Source: G965212025 sp965237985 (lineage in GTDB: Bacteria > Pseudomonadota > Gammaproteobacteria > Poriferisulfidales > Oxydemutatoraceae). From it: DNA of 64,000 bases. Position 1 is the first letter of the stretch. Each line of letters opens with the position of its first letter. Below are positions 20,601-29,088 of the stretch, one piece after another. Made by a program: the position numbers and the translations under genes. The notes below the pieces were generated by a model that worked only from the letters and a program-made list of their open reading frames with translations, was not told the origin of the DNA and made no database searches. The DNA lies in NCBI GenBank assembly GCA_965237985.1, contig OZ250161.1, forward strand, positions 744,001-808,000, in the 5' to 3' direction.

Positions 20601-21084
20601 TTATGCCGACCAGAGCACCAACGAAATCGCGTCCTGTTGTGCGCGCATCCTTCAATATCACGCGGTTCAGCTTTGCGTCCGGTTCCAAACGCGAAAACAA
20701 TCCTACGTAGTTTCGGTTTGGACGGTTTATGGTCAGTCCGGTAATAGCATGGCGGTCTTCATTCACGAAAGAACCTCTGAACCCGCCGCCATCTGTCGTG
20801 CCTAACGCAATGGGTACAAAACCCCCACCATTATTCCAAGTGCGGGTGGGACTCGCAACAATATCGACCATCAATATGTAATGGGCTGCCAGGTATAAAT
20901 GAATACCTTGCAACTGACAGACCGTCGCGACCTCATAAGGGTCATTCAAAGTTCCCCTTCCTGTTATCGGCTCAAGCTGTTCATCCTCACATCCGGATAG
21001 TGGGGGGGGTGGGTCAACTTGTGCAAAGGCGGAAGGCGACACTGCCCAAAACAAAACAAGCGCAACAGCGACGGCTCGTACCAC
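17647..21084 (-). CDS. GLUG-repeat secreted protein, proximal open part
   Basis: About 1,145 residues from a GTG at 21084. The N-terminus VRAVAVALVLFWAVSPSAFAQ is a clear Sec signal with an AFA-Q cleavage site. Two near-identical units of about 620 residues follow. Each has a TVCQLQGI....HYILMVDI entry segment, an FRGSFVNEDRHAITGL turn, about eight GLUG modules (VGGLVG..N.G.I..SYAT..V.GN), a TYDGWDTNVWNFG segment, NPDLNLRPYIGGLGERVVRV, a fibronectin-III-like and an Ig-like domain. GLUG repeats occur in bacterial surface and secreted adhesin-like proteins. The frame is open to a TTG at 21369 without any ATG, so the start is uncertain. The 3' end at 17647 is a frameshift; homologous sequence continues in another frame, so the product is probably truncated. 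Confidence 0.7.
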   Translation of the reverse strand: MVRAVAVALVLFWAVSPSAFAQVDPPPPLSGCEDEQLEPITGRGTLNDPYEVATVCQLQGIHLYLAAHYILMVDIVASPTRTWNNGGGFVPIALGTTDGGGFRGSFVNEDRHAITGLTINRPNRNYVGLFSRLEPDAKLNRVILKDARTTGRDFVGALVGISQGMILNSSVTASVVGHGVNVGGLVGRNRTVASIGNSRAAGSVEAVASAKKVGGLVGDNYGRISTSYATASVSGNDDVGGLVGSNNSSGRIIHSVATGPVSGEKNNIGGLVGGNEGSISYSYATSSVSGNDNVGGLVGFHAGSNSISNNYATGPVSGNNRVGGFVGDNFFGTSISNNYATGWVYGVDYVGGFAGQSQSANVISNSYYVRSLDNGFGYQRTFAQLRCSMPTSATCPLSSGVPVTYDGWDTNVWNFGSATDLPQLKSNDNPDLNLRPYIGGLGERVVRVGTPPSVTNLVLEADYPGTPRESVTLTWSLPELSPILSDFVYFTLADGTTTTTAPGLFSTLSVTANAASTSFYVVLKNNVSVNGDRVRVRVVEAQPPVIVGLEGNVLNRDVKESASTALLTFTANVGVPGDHSRLQWEFLVDGEPTTSVGDLVQFYGSTQGASVSVRLERPGGRGDFGSFVLRVTDPLGPSSTFTVNIVPVCAGNGEDLMTRQTGIGSASTPYRIWTVCQLQGIQLYLAAHYILMVDIVASPTRTWNNGGGFVPIALGSTDGGGFRGSFVNEDRHAITGLTINRPNRNYVGLFSRLEPDAKLNRVILKDARTTGRDFVGALVGISQGMILNSSVTASVVGYGDYVGGLVGRNRTVASIGNSRAAGSVEAVASAKKVGGLVGDNYGRISTSYATASVSGNEEVGGLVGSNNSSGRIIHSVATGPVSGEKNNIGGLVGGNEGSISYSYATSSVSGNDNVGGLVGFHAGSNSISNNYATGPVSGNKLVGGFVGNNLFGTSISNNYATGWVYGVDYVGGFAGQSQSTDVISNSYYVRSLDNGFGYQRTFAQLRCSMPASATCPLSSGVPVTYDGWDTNVWNFGSATDLPQLKSNDNPDLNLRPYIGGLGERVVRVGTPPSVTNLVLEADYPGTPRESVTLTWSLSGLPPALKGLAYFDSVNGMTATASGSSARLTIMPGAWGTEGTFFTWFS
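17791..19066 (-). repeat. GLUG-gene tandem unit, copy 2
   Basis: These 1,276 bp match 19651-20926 at a constant offset of 1,860 bp with very few differences. The similarity continues beyond with an 11-bp change of offset (1,871 bp). Copies of this kind are the building block of the locus. Confidence 0.9.
19651..20926 (-). repeat. GLUG-gene tandem unit, copy 1
   Basis: Partner of 17791-19066, with the copy closest to the signal peptide. Differences cluster in single GLUG modules, for example YGDYVGG in one copy against HGVNVGG in the other. Confidence 0.9.
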
Positions 21085-21897
21085 AGTTGTAAAACCTGCC
21101 AGGTCAGCATTTACACACGAACCGACAAACGCAGCAAAACCAACGATCCTCAACACACCAAAACCTCCAGGGCTATTACCACACCAAACAACGGCATATT
21201 GATGATGAACAAAACCAAGCGCGGAGGAAACCGACCGCTGTCTCCCCGTGGCGGATTCTATCACATCCACCACATTGGTCAATAGGTGCCAAACCGTGAT
21301 GAAAATATCCGTACAGCAGATATGGAATTCATGGATGTAACACAGTTTTTTGGGAGGAATGGTCTGCAAGAAATTAGCTGGTAGCTGACAGGCATTTTTG
21401 CGTCGCGACTGGTTCTCGTCGAGCTTAGATTGACAAGCTTGCTGTCAGCGGTTTCGCTGCTGATCTGGACGCAACCACCATCGTGAGAGAAAGTTGTCAG
21501 CCATACCGGCCACCATCATCTACCACCCGTCGTGGCGCTGGCGAAGCAACTACTTTACCCGCCGGGGGTGAGTGCGCATGGGGGCACCGTACATCAGAAA
21601 GTCGGGGACCTCTGACTACCCAGCACCAGAACTGTATGCCATATGCTGTTTACTGACCAGGCCTGCTGTATCACCTGGAGCAAGCACAACAGGCGCCCAT
21701 TCCTTCCGTTGCAAAATCGCTGGCGTTTCGCATGGGGCTACATTCAGGGCTCACCCCAGGGACGGCGGAGCGTGCAGCATCTCCCAATGTTCTGCACAGT
21801 AGAGAGCCTTGCACAAACAAACACTTCGCAAGGTTGTAGTACATCCGTCCCTGCCGTTTCTGCGCGGCTACCTAAAACGAACACACCTGCCCGGCGG
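21085..21897. other. Intergenic region between GLUG locus and DUF4390 gene
   Basis: The two genes are divergent. The minus-strand frame of the GLUG gene stays open to about 21369, so part of this may be its true 5' end. The rest shows no recognisable gene. Confidence 0.4.
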
Positions 21898-22500
21898 ATG
21901 GTGCTTCTGCTATACTCTTTCCCCCACATGGTCGCCCTCTTTCCAACGCCGCGTATCGCCGCGCTCTCGGGCCTGGCGTTTTTTCTGTTGTTCGCGACTG
22001 CGACGAAGGCCGCCGGTTTCATAACCATTGACAGCATCCAGAACCCGATACGCCATGACACCCTTTACGTTCACACCAAAGCCAAAATCGTCCTGCCGTT
22101 CTGGGCCGAAAAACTGTTGCGCGAAGAGACACCATTGGAATTCGTTCTTGATATAGAAATTCGTGAGCACCGGGAATGGCTGTTGGACAAAATGCTGGTC
22201 AACATCAGCATCAAACGCCATTTGAAATACCAGCCGGGAACTGAAAGCTACCTGGTGGAAAATCTACCTGATGGTAGCCAGGCTCTGTTCAAAAGACTTG
22301 CCTCCGCACTGGCATACCTCGGAAACTACCGGGACATTCCAGCCATCTCCGAAGAGATCGCCAGGTCATTAGAGAAACCGTACGTCGGTGTCCGTGTGAC
22401 CGTGCCAAGAATGAATTTGCCACTGGGTGCACAGTTGGAAAGTCTGATTTCCGGTAATTTTTTGCTTTCGTCCGGCTGGTATATAAAGGACTTGAAATAA
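21898..22500 (+). CDS. DUF4390 domain-containing exported protein
   Basis: The ATG at 21898 (or 21928, ten codons on) gives a protein of about 200 residues with a hydrophobic N-terminal segment ending in FATATKAAG, likely a signal peptide. The mature part is the DUF4390 type: alternating beta strands, LPFWAEKLLREETPLEF, an EW..DK core, RHLKYQPGTESYLVENL, and a C-terminal PRMNLPLGAQ and SSGWY segment. In many gammaproteobacteria this gene sits between rsmB and the ntrY-ntrX two-component genes, followed by trkA. Here rsmB and ntrYX are missing and trkA follows after 163 bp. The function is not known. The longer upstream frame starting at 21643 is not supported by similarity. Confidence 0.8.
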   Translation: MVLLLYSFPHMVALFPTPRIAALSGLAFFLLFATATKAAGFITIDSIQNPIRHDTLYVHTKAKIVLPFWAEKLLREETPLEFVLDIEIREHREWLLDKMLVNISIKRHLKYQPGTESYLVENLPDGSQALFKRLASALAYLGNYRDIPAISEEIARSLEKPYVGVRVTVPRMNLPLGAQLESLISGNFLLSSGWYIKDLK

Positions 22501-22663
22501 GCCCACCTACCCTCCTATCTTGCAAGCCGCATGCTGGTCGCCATTCACACAGTGATTTCAGTTGTGCCCCATCGGCGGTTGTAGAAAACCGTGATTTCAG
22601 CAGGCAAATGAAAACCGCTGGTCTGGCCATCCCGGCAGGCACGGTCTCTGCTTTTTCTCAGCC

Positions 22664-24037
22664 ATGAAAATTGTCATTCTTGGGTCCGGCCAAATAAGCA
22701 TTTCTTTAGCATCCATACTTGCCCGGGAACAAAACGACATCACGCTCGTCGATACGGATGCGGAAAAACTTCAAGAATGCCAGGACCATAACGATTTGCG
22801 TGTCGTGATCGGGCACCCCGCTCACCCTCACGTCCTGGAACAGGCCGAATCCGGTGATGCCGATATGATCGTTGCCCTGACCAGAAGCGACGAAACCAAC
22901 ATGGTGGCATGCCAGGTAGCGCACACCTTGTTTAACGTGCCGAAAAAAGTGGCCCGTGTTCGTGCACTCCCGTACCACGAACGCCCGGACATGTTCAAAA
23001 ACGATGCCATTCCCATTGATTTTCTGATCAGCCCGGAAAAACTGGTTTCAGAACATCTGGCGCGACTGATCGGGGTCCCGGGGGCCTTGCAGGTAGTAGA
23101 ATTCGCTGCTGGGAAATTGTTGCTCGTTGCGGCGACCCTGGGGAGGAACACCCGGCTCACAGGGCGGACCTTGCGGGAATTCAATGATGTCTTGCCTGGT
23201 GTCACTGCCCGCGTAGTTGCCATCTACCGGAACAATCACATGCTTTTTCCGGACGGTGAATTGCGTCTGCAATCTGACGACGAAGTATTTTTTATTGCCC
23301 CCAAAGCGCACGCCAAAACTGTGACGGCTGCTTTAAGCGACAATCACAATCCGTCACGAAAAATTATCATCGCCGGGGGCGGATATGTCGGGAAAGACCT
23401 GGCACAAATCCTGGCAGACAACTACCACGTGAAAATTATTGAGCGCGACAAGCCACGCGCCAAATATCTGGCGTCTGTTTTGGATAAGGTAATTGTGTTG
23501 CGTGGCGATGCCACCAGCGAAGAAATTATGGAGCAGGAAGACATTGGCAACACGGATATGTTTTGCGCGCTGACCCATGATGACGAAAACAACATTTTGT
23601 CGGCGATGCTCGCGAAGAAACTGGGAGCACGAAAAGTCGTTTCCCTGATCAGTCGACCCAGCTACATCAACCTCATCCAGAGCGGCACGATCGACATCGC
23701 GGTCTCTCCCCAGTACGACACTGTGGACGCGTTGTTGCGGCATATTCGCCGCGGTGATATCGCCAGCGTGCATTCCCTGCGCCATGGCAAGTCTGAAGCC
23801 ATAGAAACCATCGCCCACGGCGACCAGGAAAATTCCAAAGTAGTCTCACGGACGGTGGAAGAAATCGACTTCCCTGACGGGGTCGTCATCGGAGCGCTTG
23901 TGCGCAATGGCGAAACCATTATGGCACATAGAAATACAACCATAGAATCGGGCGACCATGTCATTTTGTTTGTCGGCAACAAGAAACTGGTCCCGCAGGT
24001 AGAAAAACTGTTCCAGGTCAGCGCGACGTTTTTCTAA
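22664..24037 (+). CDS. trkA: Trk potassium transporter, NAD-binding subunit TrkA
   Basis: TrkA is the cytoplasmic regulatory subunit that gates TrkH K+ uptake. The 457-residue protein has the standard four-part layout: a Rossmann RCK_N domain starting MKIVILGSGQIS, an RCK_C domain, a second RCK_N with IIIAGGGYVGKDLA (about 230-243), and a final RCK_C domain with GALVRNGE. The stop codon TAA (24035-24037) shares its last base with the ATG of trkH, implying translational coupling. Confidence 0.95.
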   Translation: MKIVILGSGQISISLASILAREQNDITLVDTDAEKLQECQDHNDLRVVIGHPAHPHVLEQAESGDADMIVALTRSDETNMVACQVAHTLFNVPKKVARVRALPYHERPDMFKNDAIPIDFLISPEKLVSEHLARLIGVPGALQVVEFAAGKLLLVAATLGRNTRLTGRTLREFNDVLPGVTARVVAIYRNNHMLFPDGELRLQSDDEVFFIAPKAHAKTVTAALSDNHNPSRKIIIAGGGYVGKDLAQILADNYHVKIIERDKPRAKYLASVLDKVIVLRGDATSEEIMEQEDIGNTDMFCALTHDDENNILSAMLAKKLGARKVVSLISRPSYINLIQSGTIDIAVSPQYDTVDALLRHIRRGDIASVHSLRHGKSEAIETIAHGDQENSKVVSRTVEEIDFPDGVVIGALVRNGETIMAHRNTTIESGDHVILFVGNKKLVPQVEKLFQVSATFF

Positions 24038-25485
24038 TGCGTTCGCTGCTGGTCCCCAGGGTCCTCGGCATCCTGTTGATGTTTTTCAGTGGCGGGATGC
24101 TCATCCCTCCTCTCGTAGCCTTGGTTTACAGCGAACCTCAGGGCTGGGTTTTTCTCGTCGGTTTTGCCATCACCTTCTTCAGCGGCATGTTTTTGTTTCT
24201 GCCGGCACGAAATGCGTGCGGCAACATGACCTTGCGTGAAGGCATTTTAATCGTGGTTCTGTTCTGGACTGTTCTTGGCCTGTATGGAGCCCTGCCCTTC
24301 CTGTTCTATCATGATCCCGACATTTCCGTCAGCAATGCCATATTCGAGTCCTTTTCGGGACTGACGACTACTGGGGCAACCGTACTGTACGGCCTGGACG
24401 ACATGCCCCGGGCCCTACTGTTCTATCGCCATTTGCTGCAATGGATTGGCGGTCTCGGACTCGTCGTGCTGGCCATCGCGATTTTGCCGGTACTCGGCGT
24501 CGGTGGCATGCAATTGTTCAAAACCGAAACTCCAGGGCCGATTCGGGATCAGAAATTCACCCCCCGCATAAAAATTGCGGCACAGTCGCTCTGGTACATT
24601 TATCTCGCCCTGACTTTCACCTGTGCTTTGAGTTACTGGCTGGCCGGCATGTCTCTTTTTGATGCCATATGCCACTCCTTTTCCACCATAGCAATCGGCG
24701 GTTTTTCGACCCATGACGAAAATTTCGGACATTTTGACAGCGTCTGGATAGAAACCGTCGGCATCTTTTTCATGCTCATCGCCGCCACGAATTTCTCCTT
24801 GCATTTCATGTTTTTTCGCCGGCGTTCCCTGACGCCTTACCTGGCGGACCGGGAACTGAGAACTTTTCTACACATCGTGATTTTGGTGTCGGTATTGACG
24901 GTTCTTTATCTGGTTGCCAGCAACACTTTGGCCGTTGGGGAAGCCACGATGCAGGGGATTTTTCAAGCGGTGTCTTTTGCAACCACCACCGGTTACGTGA
25001 CCGCAGATTTCAGCTATTGGCCTGGTTTTACGCTTTATTTACTGATACTTGTCAGTTTCATTGGCGGCTGCGCCGGTTCAACAGCCGGAGGACTGAAGGT
25101 ATTGCGGTTTCGACTCCTGATCAGGGAATGTTCACGCGGGTTTTTCTGGCTCGTCCATCCCCGAGCCGAAGCCCCATTGAAATTTGCCGGCAAAATTGTT
25201 CCGGAAGCAACCATGCGCTCCGTGTGGCGCTTTTTTTTCGTTTACATCCTGGTTTTTTTCACGCTCATGCTCTTCCTGCTGGCTCTCGGTCTGCAACCAG
25301 ACAGTGCTTTCTCGGCAGCTGCTGCTGCGTTGAACAACCTGGGGCCGGGACTGAATGAAGTCGGCACCAACTACGCGCTTTTAAGTGCTCCTGGGAAATG
25401 GGTAATGTGCCTGGCAATGCTGCTGGGCAGACTGGAGATTTTTACGTTTCTGGTCATTTTCACACCCTGGTTCTGGAGCCGCTGA
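24037..25485 (+). CDS. trkH: Trk potassium uptake channel TrkH
   Basis: This 482-residue membrane protein is the K+-conducting partner of TrkA. Four pore-loop repeats can be seen, with filter-like segments SGLTTTGAT (first), STIAIGGFSTHD (second), ATTTGYVTADF (third) and NNLGPGLNEVGTNY (fourth), each between membrane helices, plus GGCAGSTAGGLKVLR typical of TrkH/TrkG/KtrB. Length is normal. It overlaps trkA by one base and is convergent with hemJ 9 bp downstream; no terminator hairpin is apparent in this tight gap. Confidence 0.95.
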   Translation: MRSLLVPRVLGILLMFFSGGMLIPPLVALVYSEPQGWVFLVGFAITFFSGMFLFLPARNACGNMTLREGILIVVLFWTVLGLYGALPFLFYHDPDISVSNAIFESFSGLTTTGATVLYGLDDMPRALLFYRHLLQWIGGLGLVVLAIAILPVLGVGGMQLFKTETPGPIRDQKFTPRIKIAAQSLWYIYLALTFTCALSYWLAGMSLFDAICHSFSTIAIGGFSTHDENFGHFDSVWIETVGIFFMLIAATNFSLHFMFFRRRSLTPYLADRELRTFLHIVILVSVLTVLYLVASNTLAVGEATMQGIFQAVSFATTTGYVTADFSYWPGFTLYLLILVSFIGGCAGSTAGGLKVLRFRLLIRECSRGFFWLVHPRAEAPLKFAGKIVPEATMRSVWRFFFVYILVFFTLMLFLLALGLQPDSAFSAAAAALNNLGPGLNEVGTNYALLSAPGKWVMCLAMLLGRLEIFTFLVIFTPWFWSR

Positions 25486-25494
25486 TCTCTGGCG

Positions 25495-25914
25495 TCAAGG
25501 CCTTAACACAACCAGAAACACGATAAGGAACAAGGCCGCTACCGGTAATTCATTAAACCATCTGTACCAAGTATGGCTGTGCGTGTTTTCGTTGTTCGCA
25601 AAGCGCTTCAATAAAATTCCACAGTGAAGGTGATAAAAAAGCAACAGCACGACGGTAGCCAGTTTGGCGAACATCCAGACTCCAGTGCTGTAAACAGCCC
25701 AAGAAGGCAATAAAACCCATAAACCAAATACCAGACTCAGCACTGCGCCAGGGGTCATGATTCCGTAATACAGTTTGCGTTCCATGACTTTGAATCGCTC
25801 CAGGCTGATTTCATCCTGCGCCATGGCGTGGTAGACAAACAGACGGGGCAAATAAAAAAGCCCCGCAAACCAGGTAACGGAAAAAATGATGTGCAAAGCT
25901 TTCAGCCACAACAT
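25495..25914 (-). CDS. hemJ: Protoporphyrinogen oxidase HemJ
   Basis: HemJ oxidises protoporphyrinogen IX in haem synthesis in bacteria that lack HemG/HemY. The 139-residue protein has about four membrane helices and the family's conserved start (LWLKALHIIFSVTWFAGLFY, with His8), followed by LPRLFVYHA, and MERKLYYGIMTPGA in the loop before the second helix. Length matches the family (about 140-150). It is transcribed toward trkH and lies just beside a tRNA gene on the same strand. Confidence 0.88.
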   Translation of the reverse strand: MLWLKALHIIFSVTWFAGLFYLPRLFVYHAMAQDEISLERFKVMERKLYYGIMTPGAVLSLVFGLWVLLPSWAVYSTGVWMFAKLATVVLLLFYHLHCGILLKRFANNENTHSHTWYRWFNELPVAALFLIVFLVVLRP

Positions 25915-25970
25915 AACGATTCACTGCCCATCAGCCACGAACCACTCGGACGCGTTGCCAACAAAACCAA

Positions 25971-26043
25971 TGGAGCGGAGGAGACTTGAACTCCCGACCT
26001 TCGCGATGCGAACGCGACGCTCTCCCAACTGAGCTACCACCCC
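25971..26043 (-). tRNA. tRNA-Ala (anticodon CGC)
   Basis: Read on the minus strand, the 73-nt sequence folds as a cloverleaf. The acceptor stem GGGGTGG/CCGCTCC contains the G3-U70 wobble that defines alanine tRNAs. The D arm is GCTC...GAGC, the anticodon stem TCGCG/CGCGA with loop TTCGCAT (anticodon CGC, reading GCG), the T arm GGGAG-TTCAAGT-CTCCT, and the discriminator base A. The CCA end is not encoded (TTG follows), so it must be added after transcription. Confidence 0.93.
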
Positions 26044-26289
26044 ACGAGACACCAAAAATCGGCCTTTGAGCCAGGAAAATCGGCCGATCGAGAAAGCACT
26101 TGAAAGTCGCCACGCACCAGGCCGATTTGCACCCGCCCATAATGCTAAACCCCCGCACGCAAAATGGTCAAGGACGACCGTCCAGGCGCCGCGAATGGGT
26201 ATCTCTGCCTCGCCCGCCGCAGACACGGAAGAACCTGGCCACCAGTCACTGTCCGGCTTTTCCAAAGCCCCGACCAGAGAGCTCGCATT

Positions 26290-26541
26290 ATGAAACGCAA
26301 TCGGTTTTCAGAAGAACAGATGATTTCCATCCTGGAACAGGGCGAGGCCGGGATTGCTGCCGTAGGACCTGGCAAGACAAGCATGCCGTATCAGTGAAAA
26401 ACATCCGGCAGTGGAAGTTCAGTTGCGCCAACAGGAAAACTTCACCGCCCGGGAAACTGAAAAAAGTGACTGCAAAAAGTGAAGGTCTGAAGAAATGGTT
26501 GGTTGAAACAGCACGGGAAAAGCCAAGCCTGACCGCTTGGT
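26290..26541 (+). pseudogene. Remnant of an IS3-family transposase OrfA
   Basis: MKRNRFSEEQMISILEQGEAG at 26290 is the characteristic helix-turn-helix start of IS3-group OrfA proteins. The frame then shifts near 26360. Downstream, other frames carry an NIRQWKF segment (the usual Y/F-RWK motif) and a KLKKVTAKSEGLKKWLVE tail resembling the leucine-zipper end. OrfB (the integrase core) is absent, so only a decayed fragment remains. Confidence 0.7.
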
Positions 26542-27062
26542 AGCGTAAAGCGCCCTGGCAAGAGAAGGCAATAAAAAACGCGGGCAATGTGGTTGCAATG
26601 CTGTAATCATGCACCGGAAAAAAGCTTCGCCATTGACTTTCGTCTGTGCCTCCACCTGAACATGGCGACCCGCCACAAAGTGGGTGTGCACTTCCAGTTC
26701 AGGATGATACCCCCTCGGGCAGGACAAAAATACAGGATGGGGGACCACGGGCTTAGTTCCGTTTGGGTTTATGATTATGATTGGCTGTGCTTTCAAATGC
26801 TGTCAGGCGAGCTGGCATAGACACTGGCGGAACCGTGTCGGTTCTCTTGAAACAGAATGTTGCGGCCCGTATGTTCTCAGCCGGCAAACGGGTGGCGGCT
26901 GATGGTGGCGGTGTGCATCTGCCGACACTTGTCAAAAGTGGGAGCAGCAGCCCCGATACCGATAAACAAGGTCAACCGGAATCGCATTCCGGCCAGGCTT
27001 GCTCGACAGGAAACTTGGGAAAATCCCTGACGGTTTTCTCAATATAAACAGTTGGATTTGAA
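26542..27062. other. Non-coding gap
   Basis: No gene recognised. It lies between the IS3 remnant and the antiporter gene, and contains the likely upstream region of the latter. Confidence 0.3.
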
Positions 27063-28019
27063 TTGTTATCGTTTTTAACTTTACTACTGTCCTTGGCGCT
27101 GGTCGTGGTGTCGGCCGAAAAAATGCTCGACGGAGCGGAGAACATATCCCGGCACTATCACGTCTCGCCGTGGGTGCTGGGTTTCGTAGTGGTCGGTTTT
27201 GGAACCTCTGCCCCGGAGTTGATGGTTTCCACCATAGCCGCATTTTCCGGAGAAATAAATATCGCGGTTGGCAACGCCTTAGGGTCGAATATTGCCAACC
27301 TGGCTTTGATACTCGGTGTGACAATGCTGACTGGCAAAGTGGTCATCAGCAGCAGCATTTCCAGCAAACAATCGTTTTTGCTGGTCGGCGTTACCTTGCT
27401 TTCGGTGTTTGTGCTTTTTGACCACCGCCTGCAATTGACGGACGGCCTGTTGCTGTTGTCGATTCTGTTTGCCATCATTTTCTGGATGGTCAAGAAAAAA
27501 AACCGGAAACTCTGGGCTACAGGCAAGCAGACACCCAATGATGTCTCCACAGTCAGGCCCGCCGTAGCCTGGACATGGCTGCTTCTTGGCCTGGCCGTAT
27601 TGTTGTTTTCATCCGAGGTATCGGTCAATTCGGCCGTAAAAGTCGCGAGAATCCTGGGCATCGATAATTTATTCATTGGTTTGACCATCATTTCTCTGGG
27701 CACCAGCCTGCCCGAACTGGCAGTATCAATGTCCGCCGCCAAGCGCGGGAATTCGGAAATGATTCTGGGGAATATTTTTGGCTCCAACGTGTTCAATGCG
27801 CTTGGTGTCATTGGTGTTTCCGCCTTGATCAACCATAGCGATCTTGCTGCTGAACTGTTCAGCAGGGACGCGGCATTCATGGTGGGGGTCACCATGCTGG
27901 CTGTTGTATTGCTCTGCTTATGTCAACGCCACCCGATGTTGACCAGAGCGTCCGGAACTGCGTTGCTCGCCTGTTACCTGCTGTATGTTTTACTGCTTTA
28001 TAATCACGCTTTTGCTTGA
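27063..28019 (+). CDS. yrbG: Calcium/sodium antiporter, YrbG family
   Basis: The 318-residue protein has about ten membrane helices in two inverted halves. Each half carries the cation-binding alpha repeat of the Ca2+:cation antiporter superfamily: GFGTSAPELMVS with GNALGSNIANL in the first, and SLGTSLPELAVS with GNIFGSNVFNALGV in the second. The acidic residues (Glu in APEL and LPEL) are present. The start is TTG at 27063, the only start codon before the first helix. As in E. coli, it is followed by kdsD (yrbG-kdsD-kdsC-lptCAB); here the rest of that cluster is inverted. Confidence 0.9.
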   Translation: MLSFLTLLLSLALVVVSAEKMLDGAENISRHYHVSPWVLGFVVVGFGTSAPELMVSTIAAFSGEINIAVGNALGSNIANLALILGVTMLTGKVVISSSISSKQSFLLVGVTLLSVFVLFDHRLQLTDGLLLLSILFAIIFWMVKKKNRKLWATGKQTPNDVSTVRPAVAWTWLLLGLAVLLFSSEVSVNSAVKVARILGIDNLFIGLTIISLGTSLPELAVSMSAAKRGNSEMILGNIFGSNVFNALGVIGVSALINHSDLAAELFSRDAAFMVGVTMLAVVLLCLCQRHPMLTRASGTALLACYLLYVLLLYNHAFA

Positions 28020-28066
28020 GGCCATGCCACGTTTGTACCAGTTGCCAAAACTGACGTTTCTTGCTA

Positions 28067-29059
28067 ATGACTGATATACATGCACAAGGATTTCTACCAG
28101 AAAAAGCACTGAAAGTGGCGCGGCGGGTAGTGGATATTGAAGCCCGGTCAGTCGCTTCGCTGAGTACGCGACTAGGTGAAAAATTCGTCCAGGCATGCCG
28201 CGTCCTGCATGATTGCAGCGGACGCATCATTCTGATTGGCCTCGGCAAATCAGGATTTATCGCAAATAAAATTGCTTCCACGCTGGCGAGCACTGGCAGT
28301 CCCGCTTTTTTCGTCCATGCGGCTGAAGCCAGCCACGGTGATCTGGGAATGATTATCAGCACCGATGTGGCGGTTTTCTTGTCCAATTCCGGTGAAACCG
28401 TGGAGATCACCAAACTGCTTCCTCTCCTCAGGCGTCGGGGAGTGGCAACAATCGCTTTATGCGGGAATCCGGATTCCACTTTGGCTAAAAATGTCGACGT
28501 GTGCCTGAACCTCAAGGTTCCAGAGGAAGCATGCCCCTTGAATCTGGCACCAACGGCAAGCACAACAGTGTCACTCGTGATGGGAGATGCGCTGGCCTTG
28601 ACGCTCCTGGATGCCAGAGGATTTACGAGCGAAGAATTCGCGCGCAACCACCCTGGAGGACGTCTTGGCCGCCGCCTGCTTTTGCAGGTCGACGACATCA
28701 TGCACCGTGGCGACGAGATGCCTTGCGTTGATTTGCAGACTTTGTTGCCTGACGTTCTGTGTGAAATGTCTGCCAAACGCCTGGGAATGACCCTGGTTCT
28801 GAACAACAAAGGAACCATGGCAGGTGTTTTCACTGATGGAGATTTGCGGCGGGTACTGGACAGCGGCGTTGACCTGCAAAACACTCGTGTGTGTGAGGTG
28901 ATGACGAAAAAGTGCCGCACAGTCCCGACGGGAACACTCGCAGTCGCTGCCCTGGAAATCATGGAGAAAGAGGCCATCAACGCTTTGCCGGTGATGGGCG
29001 AAAAAAAGCAGCCCTTGGGCACCTTGAACATTCACGATTTGTTGCGCGCCGGGCTATAG
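28067..29059 (+). CDS. kdsD: Arabinose-5-phosphate isomerase KdsD
   Basis: KdsD interconverts ribulose-5-phosphate and arabinose-5-phosphate, the first step to KDO for lipopolysaccharide. The protein (330 residues from ATG at 28067) has an N-terminal SIS domain (GLGKSGFIANKIASTLASTG, AEASHGDLGMI, LSNSGET) and two C-terminal CBS domains (DDIMHRGDEMP, GVFTDGDLRR, LPVMGEK). A TTG start six bases upstream is possible. It is the last gene of the collinear yrbG-kdsD part; the next genes run the other way. Confidence 0.95.
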   Translation: MTDIHAQGFLPEKALKVARRVVDIEARSVASLSTRLGEKFVQACRVLHDCSGRIILIGLGKSGFIANKIASTLASTGSPAFFVHAAEASHGDLGMIISTDVAVFLSNSGETVEITKLLPLLRRRGVATIALCGNPDSTLAKNVDVCLNLKVPEEACPLNLAPTASTTVSLVMGDALALTLLDARGFTSEEFARNHPGGRLGRRLLLQVDDIMHRGDEMPCVDLQTLLPDVLCEMSAKRLGMTLVLNNKGTMAGVFTDGDLRRVLDSGVDLQNTRVCEVMTKKCRTVPTGTLAVAALEIMEKEAINALPVMGEKKQPLGTLNIHDLLRAGL

Positions 29060-29088
29060 GTTTCCGAGGCGCCTGAGCGGTGGTGGTG

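Noticed and set aside
21643..21897. An 85-codon N-terminal extension of the DUF4390 protein
   Set aside because: The extension has no similarity and would bury the signal peptide; ATG at 21898 or 21928 fits the family better.
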